A stretch of DNA of 64,000 nt from an uncultured bacterium (GTDB taxonomy: Bacteria > Cyanobacteriota > Vampirovibrionia > Gastranaerophilales > Gastranaerophilaceae), in assembly GCA_949282195.1 (NCBI GenBank), contig CASDOW010000002.1, positions 1-64,000 of the forward strand. The letters are read 5' to 3'. This document shows, one piece after another, positions 34,419 to 44,544 of the stretch (positions are counted from its first letter, which is position 1; each line of letters starts with the position of its first letter). Below the pieces are notes generated by a model, which saw nothing but the letters and a program-made list of their open reading frames with translations, searched no databases and was not told the origin of the DNA. Made by a program: the position numbers and the translations under genes.

Positions 34419-36197
34419 GTGCGTATCAAAAAGTTTAATAATATTAAATTTAATTCTATCGCTTTGGCAATATGTTTGGTAACAAGTATTTCTTGTGCTT
34501 TCGCCGGTCCCGAACCAGGTTCAAATTATATTCCAAACGGCGTAGGTAACTTTGACCCCGGTGTTGTCGACCAAACAAACTTCAGACAAATCAAAGACTA
34601 TGAACAAAAAATAAGAAATGATAGAGAAGAAGAGCACCAAGAACAAAAAATTGAAATGAACAAAGAAATGAAAGATCGAATGAAAGATCTTCCAAACAAA
34701 GAGGTGAGCTTCAAATTAAATTCTATACATATAACAGGTAATACAGAATACACAGAAGAACAGTTAATGAATTTAATTTGCCAAAGAGTCGGCGATGAAG
34801 TTACAATCAACGACCTTATCGGTATGGCAAATACAATTACTGAATATTACCAAAGAAACGGTTACATTTCTACAACAGCATATTTGCCGCCGCAAAAAGT
34901 TGAAGACGGAAATGTTGAAATTGTTGTTTTAGAAGGTAAATACGGCAATATTAAGATTGAAGGAAATAAATGGGCAAGAAATAAATATTTAAATGCTACA
35001 TTTTTAAAAGATAAAAATATTCAAGAAGACAAGGTCTTAAATGTTGCAGATATTCAAGAATCACTTAGAGAATTAAACGCAACAGACTATATCAAAGGTG
35101 CTGTTGCTCTTCAAGATAACGAAGATTCTGAACAATACACAGATTTAACATTAAATGTAAAAGACAGATTTCCAATTGACTTTGACTTCCGCTTTGACAA
35201 CCAAGGTCGTTCATCAGTTGGTTTAAACAGATTTGTTATTTTTGCCGGTATGTCAAACTTAACAGGTTTTGGTGATCAATTGTTATCTACAACTTCTTTA
35301 GCAAGAAGCTCATTCAGCCAAGGTGTTTTTTACTCTGTTCCAATCGGACGCCATGAAACAAAATTAAACGTTGGTTATTCTTATTCAGGTACAGAGCTTG
35401 ATAAAGGCGAATTAAAAGATTTTGACGTAAAAGGTAAATCACACAGCTTCTATATCGACTTATCAAGAAGATTAATTAAAACAGAAAACTATAAACTATA
35501 TGGTGACATCGCATTTGATATGAGAAACACCGAAACAACATTAAGAGGTTTTGATTTATACGGATACAGAACTCGTTCTATTAAATTAAACTTAACCAAT
35601 GTTAAAGATGACATATATGGCAAATGGTTTGCTAATATTGGCGTAGCAAAAGGTATAGATATATTTGGAGCCACAAATGATTCAGACGGGGTATATTCAA
35701 GACACACTCCTACAAACAGAATGTTTAAAGTCCAAGCTTCAATAGCACGTCTACAAGTATTACCTTGGAGAATGATGGGTATCTTTACAGCAAACGGTCA
35801 ATGGGTAAACAGAAATGTTTGGTACTCAGATAAACTTCAAATTGGTGGTATTTCATCAGTTAGAGGTTTTGAAGAAGGTTATTTCCTAAGAGACTATGGT
35901 GTAACAGCTTCAGCTGAACTTAGAGCTCCAGTACCATTTTTAAATCATTTACCTGACAAATTAAGATTTATTGATGATTCAATTAGACTTGCAGCGTTTT
36001 GTGATTTAGGTTGGTTTGGTGACTACGGCTACGGAATGCCTCGTTCAAACTTTGTAATGAGTGTCGGCGGCGGTATTGTTCTTAAAATGACAAGATACTT
36101 ATCAGGTAACGTATATTTTGGTGTTCCGATTGTAGGAAAACCTGATGACGCTTCAAGCTTCAGAGTTCACTTTATGATAACATCAAATATCTTATAA
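34419..36197 (+). CDS. TpsB-family outer-membrane transporter (ShlB/FhaC type)
   Basis: 592 aa with a GTG start at 34419; AAAGGA lies about 10 bases upstream. Signal peptide ends in SISCAFA (about residue 31). A POTRA domain appears at about 95-185 (VSFKLNSIHITGNTEYTEEQ..NGYISTTAYLPPQKVEDGN), and the C-terminal 400 residues form a 16-strand beta-barrel with the typical VRGF-type motif (SSVRGFEEGYFLRDYG, about 480). It secretes the TpsA protein encoded divergently. Length and order match this family. Confidence 0.93.
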   Translation: MRIKKFNNIKFNSIALAICLVTSISCAFAGPEPGSNYIPNGVGNFDPGVVDQTNFRQIKDYEQKIRNDREEEHQEQKIEMNKEMKDRMKDLPNKEVSFKLNSIHITGNTEYTEEQLMNLICQRVGDEVTINDLIGMANTITEYYQRNGYISTTAYLPPQKVEDGNVEIVVLEGKYGNIKIEGNKWARNKYLNATFLKDKNIQEDKVLNVADIQESLRELNATDYIKGAVALQDNEDSEQYTDLTLNVKDRFPIDFDFRFDNQGRSSVGLNRFVIFAGMSNLTGFGDQLLSTTSLARSSFSQGVFYSVPIGRHETKLNVGYSYSGTELDKGELKDFDVKGKSHSFYIDLSRRLIKTENYKLYGDIAFDMRNTETTLRGFDLYGYRTRSIKLNLTNVKDDIYGKWFANIGVAKGIDIFGATNDSDGVYSRHTPTNRMFKVQASIARLQVLPWRMMGIFTANGQWVNRNVWYSDKLQIGGISSVRGFEEGYFLRDYGVTASAELRAPVPFLNHLPDKLRFIDDSIRLAAFCDLGWFGDYGYGMPRSNFVMSVGGGIVLKMTRYLSGNVYFGVPIVGKPDDASSFRVHFMITSNIL

Positions 36198-36218
36198 CAT
36201 ATAAAACAATAGATACAC

Positions 36219-36250
36219 AAAGAGCGCTGATAATTTCAACGCTCTTTTAT
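36219..36250 (+). terminator. Terminator of tpsB
   Basis: AAAGAGCG (36219-36226) pairs with CGCTCTTTT (36240-36248) followed by T residues, 22 bases after the tpsB stop. Confidence 0.8.
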
Positions 36251-36378
36251 TTATAAACAAATTAAAATAAAAAATTATTTAGGATTAATCAATTGTAGGA
36301 TTATGCAATTTAATACCGATAAGAATTAAAACTATTTAAGTAAAGAGTTTTCAATCAATACAAAAGTAAATATGCGCA

Positions 36379-36418
36379 ATTAAAATCGCCTTTAAAAATC
36401 AATAAAGACGATTTTAAT
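36379..36418 (-). terminator. Possible terminator of the pilus operon
   Basis: ATTAAAATCG (36379-36388) pairs with CGATTTTAAT (36409-36418), extended inside by CTTTA/TAAAG. It lies 28 bases beyond the GspF stop. The T tract on the minus strand is poor, so this is tentative. Confidence 0.45.
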
Positions 36419-36445
36419 GAAAATATTTTTTCTGTAATCTATAAT

Positions 36446-37654
36446 CTATTGTTGATAAGCTTGGAATAAAGGAAGATATAAAGCCAAACCTAAAATACCA
36501 ACGATAACACCAATAAAAACCATTAATAAAGGTTCAATTAATTTTGTGAAACCGTCAATTACAGAATCGAGTTTTTTATCAATAAAATTAACACAATGAA
36601 ACAAAGAATCGCCTAAACGACCTGATTGTTCGCCTGTTGCAATCATAAATGTCATCATAGTCGGCACTTCTTCAACATTTTTTAATGCTACAGATAAATG
36701 TGTACCTTGTTGAACTTTTGCAGCAGCCTGCATTATTGCATTCTTTAAAATAAAATTATCTATTGTTAAATTTGCTAAAAATAAGCAATCTACAATCGGT
36801 ATACCTGCTTCATAAGAAACCTGTAAAACTGCAATAAAGTTAGAAAAATTTGAATATTTCAACATATCAGATAACATTGGAATATGTAAAACAAATTTAT
36901 CACAAAGTTTTCTTACTCTTGGCATTTGATAAGCTTGATTAGCGCTTACAATAAGGACTACTACCGCAACAATACAAAGAAGCCAATAATTCTTTATAAA
37001 TAAACCTAAATCCATGCACGCTCTTGTAATCCAAGGTAAAGGCTTGCCTAAGTTATTAAACATTTCATCAAAAGCCGGAAATACAAAAACCAACATGACA
37101 GTTACTGCAACAATTGCCAAAAGAACAACGATTGTCGGATATATCAATGCGCCAATTACCTTGCCTTTTACGGATTCTTGTTTTTTCAACAAATCCAACA
37201 TACGAACAAGAGTTTTGTCCAATTCTCCCGAATCTTCTCCGGCTTTAATCAAACCAATGTATACTCTGCCAAAAATATTACGATACTTTTCAAGGGTTTC
37301 ACCCAGAGTAGAGCCACCAATAATTTGCTGTCTGAATTCATGGGCTATTTTTCTAATTCTTTGAGAATCAGAATTTTGCTCAATAAATAACAAAGCTTCA
37401 ATAATAGGAATACCGGTTGAAGTTAAAATTTCAAGAGTGGAAGTAAAATCGATTTTCTCTCTCAAACTAAGCGCTTGGATAACCGTTTTTTCTTTTTTTC
37501 CTTTTTTTCCTTTTGTAGAAATATCTTGAAATGAAGTAGGAATCAGACCCATTTCACGGACTTTTCTTCTTGCTTCACTCGTATCGGCAGCCTTAACCCT
37601 GCCCGTTACGACTGTTTTATTGTTTTTTAAAGCTGTATATAAAAAATCTGCCAT
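36446..37654 (-). CDS. Type IV pilus/type II secretion inner-membrane protein (PilC/GspF)
   Basis: 402 aa with two GspF domains (about 60-190 and 265-390) and three membrane helices (IGALIYPTIVVLLAIVAVTV, LLCIVAVVVLIVSANQ, and near the C-terminus MVFIGVIVGILGLALYLPLF). N-terminal FLYTALKNNKTVVTGRVKAA and MRETEMG-like LREKIDFT match the family. It anchors the ATPase to the inner membrane. Last gene of the operon, with the gspE stop overlapping its start (ATG at 37654). Confidence 0.93.
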   Translation of the reverse strand: MADFLYTALKNNKTVVTGRVKAADTSEARRKVREMGLIPTSFQDISTKGKKGKKEKTVIQALSLREKIDFTSTLEILTSTGIPIIEALLFIEQNSDSQRIRKIAHEFRQQIIGGSTLGETLEKYRNIFGRVYIGLIKAGEDSGELDKTLVRMLDLLKKQESVKGKVIGALIYPTIVVLLAIVAVTVMLVFVFPAFDEMFNNLGKPLPWITRACMDLGLFIKNYWLLCIVAVVVLIVSANQAYQMPRVRKLCDKFVLHIPMLSDMLKYSNFSNFIAVLQVSYEAGIPIVDCLFLANLTIDNFILKNAIMQAAAKVQQGTHLSVALKNVEEVPTMMTFMIATGEQSGRLGDSLFHCVNFIDKKLDSVIDGFTKLIEPLLMVFIGVIVGILGLALYLPLFQAYQQ

Positions 37655-39966
37655 TATAGTTCGCCTGCTAAACCTAGTATTCTAACTTGCTCTTCAATAG
37701 AGGTTTCACCCTCAAGAATATGCCTCAAACAAGCCATTTTAAGAGTTTTCATACCTTGTTTAACCGCATAATCTTCTAATTCAACGTCATGGGCACGCTG
37801 TGCAATCATTTTCCTGATTTCATTATTTATAACCAAAATCTCCAACACAGCAAGACGACCAAGATAACCTGTATTTTTACAATTTGGACAACCGTGCGGT
37901 TTATATAATTTTGTTTGAGTAAGTTTTTGTATCTCAATCGGATCTGTTAAAATTTTTCTTGCTTCTTCGTAAGTTGGAAAATATTCTTCCTTGCAATTCG
38001 GACACAATCTTTTTACAAGACGTTGCGCAATAATTCCTGAAATAGTAGAAGAAATTAAATAATCTTTTGCACCCATCTCAATTAAACGAGTAATAGTAGC
38101 TGCAGCAGAATTTGTATGCACAGTGGATAGTACAAGGTGACCAGTTAAAGAAGCCGAAATCGCAACCTCTAAAGTTTCATAGTCACGAATTTCACCTATC
38201 AATATTGTATCAGGGTCTTGTCTTAATATAGCACGCAATGAATTAGCAAATGTAATTCCCGCTTTTGTATTAATTGAAGATTGATTTATACCTTCAAGAC
38301 GAATTTCAACCGGATCTTCAATTGTTGTAATATTAACAGAATCCGAATTCAAATATCTCAATATAGCATATAAAGTGGTTGTTTTACCTGAACCTGTAGG
38401 ACCTGCGGTTAAAACAATGCCATTTGGAGATGAAGCCAAATAACGGATTTTTTTAATATCTTCATCGGTTGCTCCGACAATTTCAATTTTATCGGCTTTT
38501 GCCTCTTTTGAATCCATTTGCGGTGCAAGAACACGGATTACCATTTTTTCTCTACCGGCAACAGGAAGAGTATTTACACGGAAATCTTGTGCTTTATTTC
38601 TGTATTTCAAGGTAAATGAACCATCCTGAGCACGTCTGTGTTCAGCAATATTCATTCTTGATAATACTTTAAATCTTGATATAACAGCACTGTCAACTTT
38701 TGCCGGAATTTTCAAAACCTCTTGCAAAGATCCGTCAATTCTCAAACGAACCCTATAACCAACACTCAAAGGCTCAATATGAATATCAGAAGCACGCCTG
38801 TCAATTGCCATTGTAATTATTTTATTTGCAAGTTGAGAAACTGCACCGTCCGAATTTTGAACTTCCTGTTCAACTTGCTCCCATAATTCAGCCGAATTTG
38901 ATTCAATTTTTTCATCATCGTTAATTTGCTGCAATAACTCATCTGTATCAGTTTTATCTGCATTGTAATAAGTGTTGATGAAATTCTCAAATTCAACATG
39001 TGTAACAAGCATAATTGTCGGTTTTAAACCTGTTTGATACACAATTTCATTAATAACTTTTGTATCGTTAGGATTAACCATACCAACGACAAGAGATTTA
39101 TCAGTCATACTCAAAGGTATAACTTTATTTAATTTAACAAAATCCTCGGGCAAAATTGAAACAGCAGTCGGAAGCGCTTTTAATTGTTCGGCGGTTGCAT
39201 ACTTTAACCCCATTTGCGCACCAAGAGCTTCTTTTAAATCTTTTATTGTAACAAAGCCCATTTTGACCAATATTGAACCCAATGGAATTTTTTGAACCTT
39301 GCTTTCTGCTAAAGCAATTTCCAATTGTTTTTCTGTAATTAAGCCTTCTTCAATTAAAATTTCGCCAAGTTTTTTTGTTTGAGGAGACTTAACCTTTTTG
39401 ATGTCACCTGCAGATTTTTCTTTCACATCAGACTTTGTTGATCCTTTAATATCTTTATCATCAGGCTCATCTATATCATCATAATCATCATCTTCTTCAA
39501 TAATTTCTGCCTTAATCTTATTATTAGAAACAGAATTTAAACCATCGATATCTGAATCATCTTTATCTGAATCATCGTCAACCAATTCAATTTCTTCATC
39601 TGAATCGATATCTAAAGAATAATCGTCATCAGAAGATAAATCAATTTGATCACCATCAGCTTTAGTCGGACCATTTTCTTCAAAAACTATCCCAAGCCTT
39701 TTAGATGCTTCTTTTAAATATGAAATGAACAATAAATCAAAATTATCTTTTGTTAGATATATAAACTCCAATTTATTTTCAATTTTATTTGCAAGATATT
39801 TTGAAATCTCATCTTTATTAGATTTTGTACTTATTGCAACAAAGAATACATTATTCTGAACATTCACAGGAACAAAAGATAATTCCTTAACAGTATCCAA
39901 ATCTAAATTGCTTGATAAATCAAAATTTATTTTATTTATTAATTTTGTAATTATTGCATTATTCAT
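37654..39966 (-). CDS. Type IV pilus/type II secretion ATPase (PilB/GspE)
   Basis: 770 aa, longer than the usual 500-570. The N-terminal 90 residues are divergent, then an acidic Asp/Glu-rich insertion of about 90 residues (about 105-195), then an MshEN-type domain (LGEILIEEGLITEKQLE) and the catalytic domain: Walker A GPTGSGKTTTLYA, the Asp box, Walker B TILIGEIRDYETLEVAISAS, His box STVHTN. A zinc-binding CPNC...CPNC tetracysteine is near the C-terminus. The MshEN domain suggests that it may bind cyclic-di-GMP. It powers pilus extension or secretion. Confidence 0.93.
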   Translation of the reverse strand: MNNAIITKLINKINFDLSSNLDLDTVKELSFVPVNVQNNVFFVAISTKSNKDEISKYLANKIENKLEFIYLTKDNFDLLFISYLKEASKRLGIVFEENGPTKADGDQIDLSSDDDYSLDIDSDEEIELVDDDSDKDDSDIDGLNSVSNNKIKAEIIEEDDDYDDIDEPDDKDIKGSTKSDVKEKSAGDIKKVKSPQTKKLGEILIEEGLITEKQLEIALAESKVQKIPLGSILVKMGFVTIKDLKEALGAQMGLKYATAEQLKALPTAVSILPEDFVKLNKVIPLSMTDKSLVVGMVNPNDTKVINEIVYQTGLKPTIMLVTHVEFENFINTYYNADKTDTDELLQQINDDEKIESNSAELWEQVEQEVQNSDGAVSQLANKIITMAIDRRASDIHIEPLSVGYRVRLRIDGSLQEVLKIPAKVDSAVISRFKVLSRMNIAEHRRAQDGSFTLKYRNKAQDFRVNTLPVAGREKMVIRVLAPQMDSKEAKADKIEIVGATDEDIKKIRYLASSPNGIVLTAGPTGSGKTTTLYAILRYLNSDSVNITTIEDPVEIRLEGINQSSINTKAGITFANSLRAILRQDPDTILIGEIRDYETLEVAISASLTGHLVLSTVHTNSAAATITRLIEMGAKDYLISSTISGIIAQRLVKRLCPNCKEEYFPTYEEARKILTDPIEIQKLTQTKLYKPHGCPNCKNTGYLGRLAVLEILVINNEIRKMIAQRAHDVELEDYAVKQGMKTLKMACLRHILEGETSIEEQVRILGLAGEL

Positions 39967-39978
39967 ATTTATTTATTT

Positions 39979-41895
39979 CTATAAATCGTATATTTGATTG
40001 TCTGTTGGTTCTTCACCATCTTTAATAATATGAGGAGTAACAACAATAACAAGTTCTTCTCTTGTTTTTGAAGTTGTATTATTTCTAAAGAATGCACCTA
40101 TGAAAGGCAGATCTGAAATAAGAGGCATTTTTTGAATAGTTTGAGTTTCGTTTTCTTTAATCAAGCCTGCAAGAACTAAAGTTTCGCCGTCTTTAATTCT
40201 GATATTTCTTAATTCTAAATCTCTTCTTTGTAATAATGTTGCTGCAATTTCACGTGCACCTGAATCGCCTGTTGTGTAAACCCTTTCTTTGATTGTGGCA
40301 AATTCAGGAGTTATGTTCATTGACACATAACCGTCAGGAGATATAAAAGGTACAATTTCAATCATCAAACCTTCATCAGAACCGATATCATAAGTTCTTT
40401 GGGTTGCACTTGTTACAGTAGAAGAACCTTGAAGAACTTGGCTTGTAACAGATTTTACGTAATCTGATGTCATATCAATTGTGGCTTTTTTGCCGTTTGT
40501 AACCATAATCTTCGGATTTGTAAGAACTCTACCGTTTCCGTTTTCAACTAAATATTTCAATTGATATACCAATGCTCTGTTATTAGATTTTGTAATCACT
40601 TCAGTTGTAGTACCGGTTGTTGTTGAATCTCCGTTTACAGTTGTACTTGTAACCGTTGTCGGATATTGATTACCCCAAATGAAGAATGGGGAAGTTGTTG
40701 TCAAACCTTCATCCGGTCTAAACCCAAGCGAAATGAAAGGAGTCCATAAATTCCATTCATTTGAAAATTCCTTAGACCCTGTTTCATTCAATTCTATTAC
40801 AGAAAGCTCAACATAAGCCATAAGCTGTTTTTTATCGTGTTCTTTTATGAAATCTTTAATAATTTCAACTTGTTCAACAGAACCACCATATACTCCGATT
40901 TTACCTAATTCAGAAAAATATGTAATTGTTAACGGTGTTGTTTTGAATGAAGACAACACTGTACCAAAAGTACCACTGCTTGAGCTTGAAGATGAAGAAC
41001 TTGATGAATCTGATAATTCATCTCTACAAGCAACAATACCTCCGCCTAATACAACTTCTTCATCTTCTATATCAGTTTCGCTACTAGATGTGCCTGATGA
41101 AGAACTTGATGAATCTGAATTATAAAACAAAGAATCACAAATTAAGGTAGCCATTTCTTTTGGAGTTGTATGATTTACCTTAAAATTATTCACCATCGGC
41201 TTTGTATCCAAAACCGGTAAAACTCTTTTTACTGCAGCTACATCTGCATTTGAGCCAAAAACAACAATCTGGTTTGTTCTTGGATTTGATGTAACAATAG
41301 GTTGACTTGAAAGACCGAAAATATTGGACTTAAATAAATTATCATTCAAGAATTCGGCTACACTTTCAGAATTAACATATTTAACAGGCAATACTGTCAT
41401 ATTTTGTCTTGTATAAGCTGTATCTTTTGCTTTTTCTAAAGTTAAAACAGTTAATGTATTTCCATCCATAAAATATGTCAATTGGCAAGATTTAAATACA
41501 ACCATAAAAGCATCATTAACTTTTATATTTTTTAAATCAAGCGTAACTCTGCCTGTTACAGATTCATCAAAAGCAATATTTACACCTGCTTTATCTGCTA
41601 ACATTCTTAAGGTTTGTCTAATATCAGAATCCCTTAAAGATATATTTACCTTTGCATTAGAATTTGTAATAACCGGACTGGAATCAAGCTTTAGAGTAGT
41701 TTCAATTCCTCTTGCATCAAGAGAATTAAGGTTTAATAAACTCTTTCCGTCAGCCGGCTGACTTTGCATATAAGAAGTTGACACACTATCCAAATATGAA
41801 ACTCTGTTCTCATAACCCAAAACCGATTGAGTTAATAAAGTCAAACTCAATAATGTTAAGCAAATGTTTATCCTGCCCGGTTTAAAATTTTGCAT
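39979..41895 (-). CDS. Secretin (PilQ/GspD family)
   Basis: 638 aa with a signal peptide (MQNFKPGRINICLTLLSLTL... ending SVLG-Y). It has an STN-like domain (about 80-130, ISLRDSDIRQTLRMLADKAG), secretin N-domains, and the C-terminal secretin pore with the PLISDLPFIGAFFRN motif near residue 600. Two polyserine tracts (each about 10 Ser) lie at about 265-305, between N-domains. It would form the outer-membrane channel for the pilus or secreted substrates. The order PilP-like, secretin, ATPase, GspF matches a pil operon without pilM/N/O. Confidence 0.93.
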   Translation of the reverse strand: MQNFKPGRINICLTLLSLTLLTQSVLGYENRVSYLDSVSTSYMQSQPADGKSLLNLNSLDARGIETTLKLDSSPVITNSNAKVNISLRDSDIRQTLRMLADKAGVNIAFDESVTGRVTLDLKNIKVNDAFMVVFKSCQLTYFMDGNTLTVLTLEKAKDTAYTRQNMTVLPVKYVNSESVAEFLNDNLFKSNIFGLSSQPIVTSNPRTNQIVVFGSNADVAAVKRVLPVLDTKPMVNNFKVNHTTPKEMATLICDSLFYNSDSSSSSSGTSSSETDIEDEEVVLGGGIVACRDELSDSSSSSSSSSSSGTFGTVLSSFKTTPLTITYFSELGKIGVYGGSVEQVEIIKDFIKEHDKKQLMAYVELSVIELNETGSKEFSNEWNLWTPFISLGFRPDEGLTTTSPFFIWGNQYPTTVTSTTVNGDSTTTGTTTEVITKSNNRALVYQLKYLVENGNGRVLTNPKIMVTNGKKATIDMTSDYVKSVTSQVLQGSSTVTSATQRTYDIGSDEGLMIEIVPFISPDGYVSMNITPEFATIKERVYTTGDSGAREIAATLLQRRDLELRNIRIKDGETLVLAGLIKENETQTIQKMPLISDLPFIGAFFRNNTTSKTREELVIVVTPHIIKDGEEPTDNQIYDL

Positions 41896-41950
41896 TTTTT
41901 ATATTTCTCCTAGTTTAATTAATTTTCTTTTACGTTTATCTTTCTTAAAT

Positions 41951-43156
41951 TTAACGACGTTTTGTGCTGCCTGAACTTCTTGTACTTACATCAACTTCTG
42001 ACTCTGAAACATAACCTGTATCAACCATTTGATATCTTCTGTTTCCTGAAGATGTGTATTCAGCTACACCATAAAAACTTGAACCGATTTTAAATTCTTC
42101 TCCGATTGTCGCAGTGTATATGTTTTTACCAAGTGCAATAGAAACAGTTGACCTTTGTATATCAGAAACTCGATATTTATCAAGCATGTCCCCTATTTGC
42201 ACAAAATAATCATTATCTTCGTATGTGATAATAGCAGAAGGCTTTTTATCGTCATACATAATGCCTGAAACTGAAATATTCATTAATTCACTTGCTTCAT
42301 CATCTTGTACTCCATACTCATTTGGAGGAGCAGGAATTCCTGATTTATCATATTGAATTACTTTTTGCGGCACTTCAACTGCAATATATTTCTGTATAGG
42401 CATGAAGGGATTATTTCTGCCGGTTTGAACTATATTTATAACTTCTTTCTTTTCTTTTTCTTCGGGCTTAATTTCGTCAACCTGTTCCTCATTAACAACA
42501 GGAATGTTTTCTTGTTGCCTATTTATAATATCTTCTTGTGTTAAATTATTCATTTCATCTTGCTTGTTTGGAATAACAAGCTCATCTTGACTTAAATTTT
42601 TATTTTTCGTGAAATCAATAGCATAATACACTCCGCCGGCAACTAAAATTGCAAAAAGTAATGCGGCCAATAAACCTGTAGAATTAGTTGCCTTCTTTAC
42701 TTGTTGTTTTCTTGGAATATTTACTTCATGATTTTTCGTTGAAGTTTCTTCTTTTACTTCCGCATCGTCATCAAAATCGTTATCTATAAGTCCGGCGTTT
42801 TGAAGTTGCTCGTCTATATCATATGCTTCTTCTTGAGAATAAGTATCAGACTGACCAAAAGCATCAAAAGCTTTTTGCTTAGGACTTTGTTCTTGTGGCT
42901 CATCCTCGTTTAAAATTCTTGCAAGCTCATCGTCAGACACATCGTCATCATCTTGTATAAGCTCTAAATCATCACCAAGACCAATATCACCCATGTTTTG
43001 AACACCTGATGAATTTTCAGCATCTTGAAGATTCTTGATATCTACAAGGTCATCTTGCGATTCTTGAAGAACATCATCCCAACTTACAACTCCGTCGTCA
43101 GATACATGTACATCTGATTCATTTCCTATAATATCTTTTTCTTCCTCAAAAAACAT
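41951..43156 (-). CDS. PilP/GspC-like pilus assembly protein
   Basis: 401 aa: an acidic, low-complexity cytoplasmic N-terminus (about 1-155), one membrane helix (about 160-182, LLAALLFAILVAGGVYYAI), a linker, then a periplasmic domain starting TGRNNPFMPIQ (the NPF motif of PilP) and continuing ISVSGIMYDDKKPSAIITYE..YFVQIGDMLDKYRVSDI, which fits the HR domain of PilP/GspC. It would link the inner-membrane complex to the secretin encoded next, 55 bases downstream. Start of the pilus operon. PilN/PilO are not seen in this operon. Confidence 0.7.
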   Translation of the reverse strand: MFFEEEKDIIGNESDVHVSDDGVVSWDDVLQESQDDLVDIKNLQDAENSSGVQNMGDIGLGDDLELIQDDDDVSDDELARILNEDEPQEQSPKQKAFDAFGQSDTYSQEEAYDIDEQLQNAGLIDNDFDDDAEVKEETSTKNHEVNIPRKQQVKKATNSTGLLAALLFAILVAGGVYYAIDFTKNKNLSQDELVIPNKQDEMNNLTQEDIINRQQENIPVVNEEQVDEIKPEEKEKKEVINIVQTGRNNPFMPIQKYIAVEVPQKVIQYDKSGIPAPPNEYGVQDDEASELMNISVSGIMYDDKKPSAIITYEDNDYFVQIGDMLDKYRVSDIQRSTVSIALGKNIYTATIGEEFKIGSSFYGVAEYTSSGNRRYQMVDTGYVSESEVDVSTRSSGSTKRR

Positions 43157-43254
43157 CTCTTAATTCTTATCTCTAATCACTCTATTAATACATAATTTAT
43201 ATAAATATACTCTTTAGTTTACTATGACTTTTGTTTTTGTCAAAATGTAACTTT

Positions 43255-44544
43255 TTAGTAATATTCTTCATCGTAACTTAATTCAATTCCGGCAACTATA
43301 ATGGTATCGCCGTTTTTTACCCCGCATTCTCTAAGCGCCTCGTACACCCCCATAGAATCCAGTATATTGGTAAATCTCTTAATTTGCTGCGTGTTTCTGA
43401 TGTCTGTAACAGAAGCAAGTCTTTTAAGTTTTCCTCCTAAAACTTCATATGTATTTTTATTAAGTTTTGTTATTTCAAATTCAGAATCATCATTATCAAT
43501 TGAAGCTAAATCTTCTTCAATATCAAGTTCAATTTTAACATCTTCTGTTTCATCCAATTTAACATACAAATAATTTAATAATTCTTGAATGCCTTGTTTT
43601 GTAACGGTTGAAATAATAAATACTTCGTCTTTTATATTAAATTTATTTATAAATTCTTCTTTAATTTCATTGGCATGCTCAAAATCTACAATATCAACTT
43701 TGTTTAAAACAAGAATTTGTTTTCTTTTTGATAATTGTTTGTCAAATTTTTCAAGTTCACTGTTTATTTTTTGATAATTTTCAATGCTGTCATCTTTGGA
43801 AATATCTATCACATGCAACAATAATTTACATCTTTGAACATGACGCAAAAATTCATGCCCTAAACCAAGCCCCTCTGAAGCACCTTCAATTAACCCCGGG
43901 ATATCAGCAATAACAAAACCGTCGCCTTGAGGCTTTTTAACTACTCCAAGATTAGGAACTAAAGTAGTAAAAGGATAATCGGCAATCTTTGGTTTTGCAG
44001 CGCTTATAACGCTTATTAGACTTGATTTGCCTGCATTTGGCATGCCAACTAAACCAACATCTGCGATTAATTTTAATTCTAATTCTAATTCTCTTTCAAT
44101 AGAAGGTTCTCCTGGTTCACAAAACTGAGGAGCTCTCTTTTGAGCAGTTGCAAAACGGGCGTTACCCCTGCCGCCTCTGCCGCCTTTCGCAACTAAAACT
44201 ATCTTTTTATCATGATCTAAATCTGCAATGAGTTTATTAGTTTTTAAATCCTTTACAACAACCCCAACGGGCATTTTTATATATAAATCCTCGCCATCTT
44301 TACCATGGCAATTCTTATTTCTGCCATTTTCTCCGCGTTGAGCTTTGAATACGGATTTATGAGTAAAATCTAAAAGAGTTGACATATCATCTGTTGCAAC
44401 TAAATAAACATCTCCGCCATTTCCGCCGTCGCCGCCTGCAGGGCCTCCTTTATCAACATATTTTTCTCTGCGCCAAGCCAAGGCACCATTGCCACCGGCA
44501 CCTGATACAACTTTTATTTTAACTTTGTCAATAAACGCAGCCAT
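43255..44544 (-). CDS. obg: Obg GTPase
   Basis: 429 aa. Gly-rich Obg N-terminal domain (residues 1-157, VSGAGGNGALAWRREKYVDKG...), the GTPase domain with G1 GMPNAGKSSL, G3 DIPGLIEGA and G4 NKVD, and a C-terminal OCT domain. It acts in ribosome assembly and the stringent response. The ATG directly follows the stop of the 180-aa gene (TAA-ATG), placing it last in the DtxR-to-obg operon. Normal length and intact motifs. Confidence 0.95.
   Translation of the reverse strand: MAAFIDKVKIKVVSGAGGNGALAWRREKYVDKGGPAGGDGGNGGDVYLVATDDMSTLLDFTHKSVFKAQRGENGRNKNCHGKDGEDLYIKMPVGVVVKDLKTNKLIADLDHDKKIVLVAKGGRGGRGNARFATAQKRAPQFCEPGEPSIERELELELKLIADVGLVGMPNAGKSSLISVISAAKPKIADYPFTTLVPNLGVVKKPQGDGFVIADIPGLIEGASEGLGLGHEFLRHVQRCKLLLHVIDISKDDSIENYQKINSELEKFDKQLSKRKQILVLNKVDIVDFEHANEIKEEFINKFNIKDEVFIISTVTKQGIQELLNYLYVKLDETEDVKIELDIEEDLASIDNDDSEFEITKLNKNTYEVLGGKLKRLASVTDIRNTQQIKRFTNILDSMGVYEALRECGVKNGDTIIVAGIELSYDEEYY

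Noticed and set aside
40970-41115. Microsatellite or CRISPR-like repeat in the secretin gene
   Set aside because: The repeats are Ser codons (two polyserine tracts) in frame; there are no regular spacers.
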